Positions 1 through 5,090 of a stretch of DNA of 5,872 nt are shown piece after piece. Positions within the stretch are counted from its first letter, which is position 1. Every line of letters begins with the position of its first letter. The translations under genes and the position numbers were made by a program. Origin of the DNA: Deltaproteobacteria bacterium. GTDB lineage: Bacteria; Desulfobacterota; Desulfobacteria; Desulfobacterales; JAABPS01. The notes beneath the pieces were generated by a model. It saw only the letters and a program-made list of their open reading frames with translations. It made no database searches and was not told where the DNA came from. Location: positions 1 through 5,872 of the forward strand of contig JAFDFT010000268.1 of the NCBI GenBank assembly GCA_019309685.1, in the 5' to 3' direction.

Positions 1-186
1 GACGGATTCAGCGCTCATGGAGATAAAAATGAAATGCTTCGATTCCTCAAAGAGTCGAATCTAAGGGTTAAGAAGATTGCGGTTGTTCATGGCGAAGAGG
101 ACCAAAGCCTTTCATTTGCGGATTTTTTGAGTAATGAAGGATATTCCGCTTTTGTGCCAAAATTGAGGGAAAGAATTAAGGTGTGA
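1..186 (+). CDS. Beta-CASP metallo-beta-lactamase RNase-like protein, C-terminal fragment
   Basis: Only the last 61 codons are in the window, in frame from base 1 to the TGA at 184-186. The fragment opens with GFSAHGDK and has VVHGEED about 24 residues later. These match the His-bearing motifs B (FSAH.D) and C (VHGE) of the beta-CASP / RNA-metabolising metallo-beta-lactamase family, to which CPSF-73 and RNase J-like enzymes belong. In that family both His residues (H6 and H30 of the fragment) help form the di-zinc RNase site. The remainder, ending FVPKLRERIKV, fits the short C-terminal strand-helix that closes the domain. The HxHxDH motif would lie upstream, outside the window. The likely product is a cytoplasmic RNA endo/exonuclease; the exact substrate cannot be told from this end. 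A terminator-like hairpin follows, but its T-tract faces the other way. Confidence 0.85.
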   Translation, partial: DGFSAHGDKNEMLRFLKESNLRVKKIAVVHGEEDQSLSFADFLSNEGYSAFVPKLRERIKV

Positions 187-196
187 GTGGAGTCAT

Positions 197-223
197 AAAA
201 AAAGGGCGGTTTATTAACCGCCC
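197..223 (-). terminator. Intrinsic terminator, leftward orientation
   Basis: GGGCGGTT (204-211) pairs perfectly with AACCGCCC (216-223) around a 4-nt loop. Seven A residues lie at 197-203, so the U-tract follows the stem only when it is read on the minus strand. On the plus strand the stem is followed by CTTAGC, a poor U-tract. The 8-bp, GC-rich stem with a U7 tail is a textbook rho-independent terminator for leftward transcripts. No leftward gene is obvious just to its right, which is odd. It may serve an unannotated leftward RNA or protect the upstream gene from antisense reading. It could still help stop the rightward gene ending at 186. Confidence 0.6.
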
Positions 224-244
224 CTTAGCAAAGGAAGGTAGATG

Positions 245-267
245 AAAAAGCGTGCGTTTTAGCACAC
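245..267 (-). terminator. Second leftward terminator-like hairpin
   Basis: GCGTGC (250-255) pairs with GCACAC (262-267) with one G-U wobble around a 6-nt loop. Five A residues at 245-249 give a U5 tail on the minus strand. It lies 22 nt upstream, in the leftward sense, of the stronger hairpin at 204-223, so the two form a tandem terminator-like arrangement in the same orientation. The stem is short and the U-tract modest, so on its own it would be weak. Confidence 0.35.
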
Positions 268-545
268 ACTCATAAACATTATTGGCAGCTTTTTTTGAAA
301 ACTTTATGTTTTTTTTCGGAAAACCATATTTTGTCTAATTTGTTTAAGTTGTATTTTTATAAGTAGCTAATAATAATACATTTTCAATAATTTTTTGGTA
401 CAATGAGCAAAGCCGGGATTATTCATAATTACCTTTTATTGGGGATACTTCGTCCGATCCGGTTGAACAGGCTCTCATCCCAACCAATCACTTATACAAG
501 AAATATGATCAAATCGTGAATTTTTCACTCATCTTTTTTTAAATA

Positions 546-575
546 TTGCCGATAATGTATAGTGTATGCTATAAT
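546..575 (+). promoter_or_regulatory. Sigma-70 extended -10 promoter candidate
   Basis: A perfect TATAAT at 570-575 is preceded by TGC (567-569), an extended -10 element. TTGCCG at 546-551 matches the -35 consensus at 4 of 6 positions with an 18-bp spacer. The start point would fall near 582, directly against the inverted repeat at 583-601, so a bound repressor there would block initiation. The first downstream ORF with a ribosome-binding site is the 25-codon frame at 698; the transporter start is about 420 nt away. In AT-rich DNA such matches arise by chance, which limits confidence. Confidence 0.42.
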
Positions 576-582
576 ACAAAAT

Positions 583-601
583 ATACCACATATTGTGGTA
601 T
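583..601. repeat. 19-bp perfect inverted repeat, operator-like
   Basis: ATACCACA (583-590) and TGTGGTAT (594-601) are exact reverse complements separated by TAT. The two-fold symmetric 8-3-8 layout is the size expected for a dimeric helix-turn-helix repressor site, and it sits at the predicted start point of the promoter at 546-575. It could also form a short RNA hairpin, but no U-tract follows, so it is not a terminator. No regulator gene is present in the window to pair with it. Confidence 0.5.
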
Positions 602-697
602 CGAAAACTGAAAGGCTGGCTAAGAATACATACGTCAATTGGATAATGTTTAATGGAAAAAATTTTTAAAGATATTTTTATATTTATTAGGAAAATA

Positions 698-775
698 ATG
701 ATTGCTTCTGTCCATCGTTCGATCATCTGGTTTAACCAGTTGGTAGACAGAGTCCTTCTTGGCGAACCCTGGTAA
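698..775 (+). CDS. Possible 25-residue small protein, unrecognised
   Basis: An ATG at 698 opens 25 codons to the TAA at 773-775. AGGA (689-692) lies 5 nt upstream, a reasonable ribosome-binding site. The peptide begins MIASVHRSII, contains WFNQLVDRVLLGE and ends PW; the middle could form a short amphipathic helix. I recognise no family. It lies downstream of the promoter and inverted repeat at 546-601, so an inducible small protein is conceivable. The segment is GC-richer than its surroundings, and the opposite strand is also open over part of it, so a decayed gene remnant is an equal possibility. Low confidence; it is listed because it has both a ribosome-binding site and an upstream promoter candidate. 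Confidence 0.2.
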   Translation: MIASVHRSIIWFNQLVDRVLLGEPW

Positions 776-1000
776 ATTTATTATTCATAAACACACCGTC
801 AAATCTTTTCGCTGTGAATCCATGCGTGTTTATTGAGTTAGAACTCCCTTTTTGAATCGGCCTAATCGTCACATTTCTTGACACCGCCTCCTTTTTATCT
901 TAAGTAGTAAATACTTTTTAAATCATCACTTGGTGTATGTGTAGTACACTGTCTTAAGAATCAAACAAACACTTTCCTCAAACCGGATAAGGAGACAATC

Positions 1001-1456
1001 ATGAATAACAAAAAAGCTGTCTGGGGTTGGGCTCTGTATGATTGGGCAAATTCCGCTTTTGCGACAACAGTTATGGCGGGCTTTTTCCCTATTTTTTTTA
1101 AAAAGTTCTGGAGTTCTGGCGCTGATGTAAACCTGAGTACCGCACAGCTCGGCATCGGTAATTCGCTCGCCAGTTTGCTTGTTGCGCTTATGGCGCCTGT
1201 GCTGGGCGCGATAGCTGATAAGGGGTCTGCTAAAAAAAAGTTTTTAATCTTTTTCGCTTATCTAGGTGTGCTCATGACAGCTTCTTTATTTATGGTCAAA
1301 GAGGGGCAGTGGGCATGGGCTATATTTATTTATGCCATGGGTGTGATTGGATTTTCAGGAGCGAATGTCTTTTACGATTCTCTTTTGCCGAGTGTGGCCA
1401 GTGAGGATAAAATAGATTTTGTATCCAGTCTGGGTTTTTCCATGGGGTATTCATGA
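1001..1456 (+). CDS. UMF1-family MFS transporter, N-terminal part (gene split)
   Basis: This 151-residue frame is the first third of a 12-TM major facilitator of the UMF1 type. It starts at the ATG at 1001, 6 nt after AAGGAG (989-994), a strong ribosome-binding site. WALYDWANSAFATT (residues 10-23) is the family's hallmark N-terminus. Predicted membrane segments are about 15-35, 52-72, 80-98 and 104-128. ADKGSAKKK (72-80) is the usual basic loop between TM2 and TM3, and VFYDSLLPSVA (123-133) follows TM4. The frame then stops abruptly after GFSMGYS at a TGA (1454-1456). Relatives, as I recall them, continue from GY through a Gly-rich TM5 into the sequence that begins the next frame. I therefore read this as one gene broken by a deletion and frameshift. 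A shortened 4-TM product is unlikely to transport alone. The substrate of UMF1 proteins is poorly defined. Confidence 0.85.
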   Translation: MNNKKAVWGWALYDWANSAFATTVMAGFFPIFFKKFWSSGADVNLSTAQLGIGNSLASLLVALMAPVLGAIADKGSAKKKFLIFFAYLGVLMTASLFMVKEGQWAWAIFIYAMGVIGFSGANVFYDSLLPSVASEDKIDFVSSLGFSMGYS

Positions 1457-2301
1457 CATTAAAGCCGGAACTATTCGGTTTGGCCGATGCGGGTGAAGCC
1501 GTCAGATATTCTTTTTTGTCCGTTGCCATATGGTGGGGCGCTTTCACGCTTATCACCATTTTTTGGGTGCCGGAAGAGAAGACCGCTGCAGCATCAGATG
1601 AAGGGGCAAATTTTGTTTTAGATGGTTTCAAACAGTTCATTGGCACGTTTAAAAAGGTTCGTCATTTAAAGACTGTCTTTTTATTTCTGCTTGCTTACTG
1701 GTTTTATATTGATGGTGTAGATACCATTATCCGTATGGCAGTAGATTATGGGATGTCATTGGGATTTGATTCAAATGATTTAATTAAAGCGCTTTTGATT
1801 ACACAATTTGTGGGTTTTCCATCGGCCCTGGTTTTTGGGAAGCTGGGGGAGAAATGGGGAGTACGCAAATCGATTTATTTGGCTATCTGTGTTTATATGC
1901 TTGTGACCATATGGGGAACCATGATGACCAATAGGCAGGAATTTTATATACTGGCGGTTATTATTGGTTTGGTTCAGGGCGGGATTCAAGCGCTGAGCCG
2001 GTCGTATTATTCCAGGCTGATTCCCAAGGACCAGGCTGCTGAATACTATGGATTTTATAATATGCTGGGCAAATTCGCTGCCATATTCGGGCCGGCTCTG
2101 ATGGGGATCGTCGGTCTGATTGCTAGACGGATATTGATGCCTCCATCCCCCACGCCAGTACAGGTTGAAGCTGTCGGTCAGTTAGCTGCCCGATGGGGAA
2201 TTGGATCGATCCTTATTCTTTTTATCATAGGGATGGCACTTTTTTATTTCGTTGATGAAGAAAAGGGGAAGGCGGACGTTGCCTATTTGAAGAGCGAATA
2301 A
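1453..2301 (+). CDS. UMF1-family MFS transporter, C-terminal part (gene split)
   Basis: This 282-residue frame carries the rest of the same transporter. It begins MTLKPELFGLADAGEAVR, which in intact relatives follows TM5 directly, and holds about seven membrane segments near residues 19-39, 73-93, 112-132, 138-156, 164-184, 201-222 and 249-267. Family landmarks are the YIDGVDTIIRMA segment (85-96), GGIQALSRSYYSRLIP (176-191) and YYGFYNMLGKFAAIFGP (198-214). Its ATG (1453-1455) overlaps the TGA of the upstream frame by four bases (ATGA), with only a weak GGGG (1444-1447) as ribosome-binding site, so any translation would probably be coupled. The two frames together total 433 residues, about 11 fewer than I would expect for an uninterrupted protein. 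Probably a pseudogene; a two-chain transporter is possible but would lack most of TM5. An intrinsic terminator follows. Confidence 0.85.
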   Translation: MTLKPELFGLADAGEAVRYSFLSVAIWWGAFTLITIFWVPEEKTAAASDEGANFVLDGFKQFIGTFKKVRHLKTVFLFLLAYWFYIDGVDTIIRMAVDYGMSLGFDSNDLIKALLITQFVGFPSALVFGKLGEKWGVRKSIYLAICVYMLVTIWGTMMTNRQEFYILAVIIGLVQGGIQALSRSYYSRLIPKDQAAEYYGFYNMLGKFAAIFGPALMGIVGLIARRILMPPSPTPVQVEAVGQLAARWGIGSILILFIIGMALFYFVDEEKGKADVAYLKSE

Positions 2302-2321
2302 TTCTTGTTAATCAAACACAG

Positions 2322-2351
2322 AAATCCTGGTCCTCTGGGCCAGGATTTTTT
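2322..2351 (+). terminator. Intrinsic terminator after the MFS gene
   Basis: AAATCCTGG (2322-2330) pairs perfectly with CCAGGATTT (2340-2348) around a 9-nt loop, and a T6 run spans 2346-2351. It lies 20 nt past the transporter stop. Read from the right it has no useful U-tract, so it serves the rightward unit. Its good preservation suggests that the transporter break is recent. Confidence 0.85.
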
Positions 2352-2389
2352 ATGCATTTTAATTTTGATGGTTACGTAGAAAGTCTCAA

Positions 2390-2473
2390 TCTCGCACTAA
2401 GCCGCAAAGGTCACAAAGTTAATTCATTAATATTATGTTGTTTTTTCTTGGCGCTCTTAGCAGCTTTGTGAGA
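2390..2473. repeat. Imperfect inverted-repeat element of the 'gcaaag..caaag' type
   Basis: The left arm (2390-2418, starting TCTCGCACTAAGCCGCAAAG) and the reverse complement of the right arm (2447-2473, reading TCTCACAAAGCTGCTAAGAG...) match at about 20 of 27 aligned positions with one 2-nt gap. A 28-nt AT-rich spacer separates them. I recall the 'tctcgcaaagncgcaaagacgcaaag' wording as a common intergenic repeat in delta-proteobacterial and some other environmental genomes, where it yields spurious peptides such as HAKTQRRK. This copy looks short and decayed. It sits between the convergent transporter and phosphodiesterase genes and could form a long stem-loop in either transcript. No terminator of the usual kind is seen for the leftward unit, so this fold may mark its 3' end. 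Confidence 0.55.
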
Positions 2474-2526
2474 AAATACGGTTTTTACGGATTTGTCAAA
2501 TTTTAGTTCGCTCAATTTTTTTCTTG

Positions 2527-3324
2527 CTAGAGGGAAGAATTGCATATCAATTGCATTTCAACAGCATTATTTGAAAAAAACCACTCCACACCACGATTCA
2601 GTTCGCGAAACAGGCAGTTTTTTGAACCAATAAAGCCTGTTCCTATCTTTTGACCCATGCTTAGATGTTTCTTTACCAGTGAATTGTTTAACAAGAAATA
2701 TTGCCCCATTATGCCGCCGTACTTTTTTTGGATGGCAATTTTGCTGAACTCGTTTGTGTTGATCTGAGCAATGGGAAGGTAGGCTGAATGCGGCAAAAAA
2801 TCAAAAAACTGGAACATCTCAGGTGTTAGAGAAATGAAATGATAATCAATTTCAGGTGTGAGTCCGGAAAAAAGGTCTTTCATTATCTGATTTTGGCGGT
2901 CAGGTTCCGGATAGGTTTCCTTTTTGATCTCAACCATTAAATGGAGTGATTTGCTGTAACGGGAAATGATTTCTTCAAGAGTAGGGATGATCGAAAAATC
3001 GGTTTTTAACTCAGACAAGGTCATCTTTTGGATCTGTATACTTGAATTGAAGATCCTTTTTAAATCTTTGTCGTGAAATACAATTGGATGCAGATCTTTT
3101 GTCCACCTCACATCAAACTCAATCCCCCATATTCCATTCTGAGAAATTTTATCAAAGGCTTGAATAGTATTTTCTACAACGTGTTTATTATCGTTTTCCC
3201 CCCTGTGAGAGATGATTTTACATGCCTTAAGCCGATTTTCACCGGGAAAGGGCCGAGGTATCGTGGCAAAGGTGGTATCAACGAATGTGTGAAACAAGTT
3301 TTCTGCCCAAAAGGGGATGTTCAT
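2527..3324 (-). CDS. Glycerophosphodiester phosphodiesterase (GDPD) family protein
   Basis: A 265-residue protein with the GDPD TIM-barrel signature. GDPD enzymes hydrolyse glycerophosphodiesters to glycerol-3-phosphate and an alcohol, using metal and two His residues. Visible are SHRGEN (residues 39-44, catalytic H40 and R41), ENT (51-53), GIEFDVRWTKD (67-77, metal ligands E69 and D71), FHD (83-85, catalytic H84), PTLEE (114-118) and VEIKK (131-135, E132). The late GVEWFFSNN (245-253) corresponds to the usual G.d...TD.P end of the barrel, in altered form. The usual TKDG turn is TKDL here. There is no signal peptide, so it is probably cytoplasmic. Length is normal for the family. The ATG at 3324 has GGAG (3330-3333) 5 nt upstream. 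It lies 43 nt after the metallo-hydrolase gene on the same strand, probably in one transcript. The exact phosphodiester is unknown. Confidence 0.88.
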   Translation of the reverse strand: MNIPFWAENLFHTFVDTTFATIPRPFPGENRLKACKIISHRGENDNKHVVENTIQAFDKISQNGIWGIEFDVRWTKDLHPIVFHDKDLKRIFNSSIQIQKMTLSELKTDFSIIPTLEEIISRYSKSLHLMVEIKKETYPEPDRQNQIMKDLFSGLTPEIDYHFISLTPEMFQFFDFLPHSAYLPIAQINTNEFSKIAIQKKYGGIMGQYFLLNNSLVKKHLSMGQKIGTGFIGSKNCLFRELNRGVEWFFSNNAVEMQLICNSSL

Positions 3325-3367
3325 AAGTGCTCCAAAAAAATGATGAAAAACTTGGCGTTACTATTTC

Positions 3368-4249
3368 TTAAACGAAAAAGCGGCCGCTTTCTTTTTTTAT
3401 AATCGATCTTTCTAAAAGATCTTCAATGTGCTTTCCCATAATGCCGCGTTCACCGATTAGAAAAAATTCTTTGGGTTCACGGGGCTTGCCATATACAATA
3501 TATGCGTCAATAATGTCATCCATGGTTTTTGGTGTTTGAAGAAGGTTTAACAGTTTATCTTCTCGTGTTTTTATCACATTTAAATATTGGTTCCACACAT
3601 CTCCTGGCTCCTTTTCAAAAAGGCCCTTTTCATGACTTGTTATCCATATTTTCGCGGGAATGTGTCTAAGGCGTTCAATGGATGTGATCGTGTCCTGAAG
3701 ACTCGATTCACGGTCACCATACCATGGTCCAAAAGGAGTCAGGTCGTAATCTCCCATAAAAAGCACTTTGGGTTCTTTAAAAAAGAAGGAATAGTGACCC
3801 GGGGTATGTCCCGGTGTATGAATGACCTCTACGGTTACTGTGTCGAGTTGTATCAATTCTTTGTCTTTAAAAAAGCGATCCGGTTTTCTGGGCTTAAAAT
3901 GAAACTGATCTATCAACATGGTACGCCAGAATTCACGAATATCTTGATCATTGAAACCGTACCCATCCATGAAGATATCCAGATCTGAAAGTTGAGGGGC
4001 GTCCAGATTCGATATAAGAAATGGGATATCATCAAACAGATCCAGATGCATAATGTGATCTTCGTGCCAATGGCTAAGCCACACTTGCTTCACGCCGGAA
4101 TTTTCTTTCAGATTGATGAGCCTTTCACGATCTGATGAAGGATCGATAAGCACGCCATCTCCTTCAATGTAAACGGAATGGCAATAAGGATATTTTCCTT
4201 GATTCTGACCCGGAATAAAACGAACGGAATCAAAACATAATTCTTTCAT
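3368..4249 (-). CDS. Metallo-beta-lactamase-fold hydrolase with C-terminal winged-helix-like region
   Basis: A 293-residue protein with all core metal-binding motifs of the metallo-beta-lactamase superfamily: SHWHEDH (residues 59-65; H60, H62, D64, H65), HTPGHTPGH (144-152; H148), GDYDL (166-170; D167) and TSHEKG (204-209; H206). This pattern fits glyoxalase II/LACTB2-like hydrolases rather than antibiotic-destroying enzymes. A stretch of about 60 residues after 235 (..TMDDIIDAYI..GKHIEDLLERSIIKKESGRFFV) resembles the beta-lactamase-associated winged helix seen in LACTB2-like proteins. No signal peptide, so cytoplasmic. Start choice: the ATG at 4249 has AGGAG on the minus strand 4 nt upstream. 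It is first in a leftward pair with the GDPD gene. A perfect palindrome with a GCGGCCGC core (3377-3390) falls in its last codons. Substrate unknown; thioester, phosphodiester or RNA are all possible for the fold. Confidence 0.88.
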   Translation of the reverse strand: MKELCFDSVRFIPGQNQGKYPYCHSVYIEGDGVLIDPSSDRERLINLKENSGVKQVWLSHWHEDHIMHLDLFDDIPFLISNLDAPQLSDLDIFMDGYGFNDQDIREFWRTMLIDQFHFKPRKPDRFFKDKELIQLDTVTVEVIHTPGHTPGHYSFFFKEPKVLFMGDYDLTPFGPWYGDRESSLQDTITSIERLRHIPAKIWITSHEKGLFEKEPGDVWNQYLNVIKTREDKLLNLLQTPKTMDDIIDAYIVYGKPREPKEFFLIGERGIMGKHIEDLLERSIIKKESGRFFV

Positions 4250-4661
4250 AGGACTCCTGATATTGTTTATAAACTATATTGATTAGACGCATTTTATTGC
4301 CTTTTGCTCTATCATAGGAACCCCTCGTTCGCAACCGGTTTCCGTCATGAAAAATCGATTGATTCTCATTTGCCTGAATATCTCGAAGCTTGCCGGAACT
4401 TGCGAAGATTTCGCCAAAGCCAGGCAACAGGGAGCCTCGCCAGGATTTTTCAGTATCCATTAATTTGTATTTGCGTTGAGGTGGGCAGTATTTTTTCCTT
4501 GTTGACTAATCCCTAATTTTTAATTAATGTAACCGCTTATAAGCCACTCTAAAAGCAGAGCTATTGCCATTGGGTGTAGAAGCTGTACAGATGTCCAATG
4601 TGCAGGTAAATAAAAGTTCATATAACCGGTAAATATTTTTATAGATTACAGGTGTGGTCGT
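4250..4661. other. Divergent intergenic region with a GC-richer block
   Basis: This region separates the leftward hydrolase unit from the rightward pilin unit and must carry both promoters. Roughly 4320-4450 is clearly GC-richer than the AT-rich flanks and open on both strands (plus 4304-4516, TTG start; minus 4230-4460), but neither frame shows a motif or good start context, and the minus frame runs into the hydrolase gene. A hairpin GCGAA-GAT-TTCGC lies at 4402-4414. TTGACT (4502-4507) is a good -35 with only a weak -10 (TAATGT, 4525-4530). TTCATA (4617-4622), 17 bp, TATAGA (4640-4645) is better spaced, but would start transcription on top of the pilin ribosome-binding site. GCTTATAAGC (4535-4544) is a perfect 10-bp palindrome. 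No GG-N10-GC sigma-54 element was found. Confidence 0.5.
4568..4600 (+). other. Stem-loop in the probable pilin leader
   Basis: CATTGG (4568-4573) pairs exactly with CCAATG (4595-4600). Three G-U pairs and one A-U pair can extend the stem inward to about 10 bp, with a 13-nt loop containing the palindrome CTGTACAG (4583-4590). It lies 61 nt before the pilin start and has no following U-tract, so it is not a terminator. It could act in mRNA stability or as a protein site, but no function is shown. Confidence 0.3.
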
Positions 4662-5084
4662 ATGCTTAAAAAATGTTTAAAGGGTTTAGATGGATACACA
4701 ATTATAGAACTAATGGTTGTTCTGGGTGTTATTTCCATCCTTATAGCCCTGGCAGGTGTTTATGTACTGCAGGCAAAGAAACAAGCTTATAAGATTACTT
4801 CGAAATATGATCTAACGCATTTCGCAAAAGTAGAAGAAGAATATTATGTGCAAAATTATAGGTTTGCCGGCTCAAGTGGTCAGTCTGTTCGAAATGATGG
4901 AATAGAGTCTGATTTTGTATTAAAAGGCTTTTCTCCCACGATTGGGGTTTGTGTCACAATCATATCAGGTGATCCAGAGGATCCTTTTAACTCCAGTAAT
5001 CCGTTTATTGCTCAATCAAAGCACAATGGGGTTAACAGTTTATTTGAATTTAACTTCACTACGCGTGAAATGGTCGAAAAATAG
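4662..5084 (+). CDS. Type IV prepilin-like protein (N-terminal methylation motif)
   Basis: A 140-residue protein with a classic class III signal: a short Lys-rich leader (MLKKCLKGLDG) and then YTIIELMVVLGVISILIAL. Prepilin peptidase should cut after G11, leaving N-methylated Tyr12 at +1 instead of the usual Phe, and Glu16 at +5, the residue that drives pilin assembly. Residues 12 to about 60 form the long N-terminal helix that anchors the subunit in the inner membrane and then the pilus core. The C-terminal globular part (about 65-140) has one cysteine (C97), so no disulphide-bonded D-loop. The mature form is 129 residues, within the usual range for major or minor pilins. The ATG at 4662 has AGGTG (4650-4654) 7 nt upstream. 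The HAMP gene starts 6 nt past the stop, so they are co-transcribed. It could be a minor pilin or a type II secretion pseudopilin; no pilus assembly gene is in the window. Confidence 0.87.
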   Translation: MLKKCLKGLDGYTIIELMVVLGVISILIALAGVYVLQAKKQAYKITSKYDLTHFAKVEEEYYVQNYRFAGSSGQSVRNDGIESDFVLKGFSPTIGVCVTIISGDPEDPFNSSNPFIAQSKHNGVNSLFEFNFTTREMVEK

Positions 5085-5090
5085 GTAAAT

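Larger units (their letters stand above)
187..1000. other. Long intergenic region, no convincing protein gene
   Basis: This 814-base stretch is AT-rich, with many A/T homopolymers. The longest ORF (minus strand, 529-726, 65 codons) is rich in Ile, Phe, Lys and Tyr, has no recognisable motif, and overlaps the promoter-like and palindromic signals; I do not call it. Supported items are listed separately: leftward terminators (197-267), the promoter at 546-575, the inverted repeat at 583-601 and a small ORF at 698-775. Also seen are TGGTACAAT (396-404), an extended -10-like sequence without a good -35, and a foldable GC-richer segment at 403-478 (ATGAG/CTCAT and AGCC/GGCT arms). There is a distant inverted repeat ATAAACAC (787-794) / GTGTTTAT (826-833). 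A perfect -35 TTGACA (878-883) lies about 120 nt before the transporter start, but the -10 at correct spacing (TAAGTA, 901-906) is poor. Confidence 0.6.

Noticed and set aside
529..726. 65-codon minus-strand ORF in the long intergenic region
   Set aside because: AT-driven composition (Ile, Phe, Lys, Tyr), no motif, no ribosome-binding site worth naming, and it covers the promoter and palindrome at 546-601.
724..776. tRNA-like wording (AGTTGGTAG ... GGCGAACCC)
   Set aside because: No matching acceptor, D or T stems and no anticodon arm could be formed; only isolated resemblance to D-loop and T-loop sequences.
878..906. Perfect -35 TTGACA upstream of the transporter as its promoter
   Set aside because: At 16-18 bp spacing the -10 candidates (TAAGTA, TTAAGT) match poorly, so I did not list it as a promoter; it may still be real.
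3073..3402. 109-codon plus-strand ORF opposite the GDPD gene
   Set aside because: Shadow frame of a well-supported GDPD gene; no domain or ribosome-binding site.
3587..3988. 133-codon plus-strand ORF opposite the metallo-hydrolase gene
   Set aside because: Antisense to intact metal-binding motifs of the hydrolase; no recognisable protein features.
4617..4645. TTCATA-17-TATAGA as pilin promoter
   Set aside because: Predicted start at about 4652 lies inside the pilin ribosome-binding site (4650-4654), which would destroy normal initiation.
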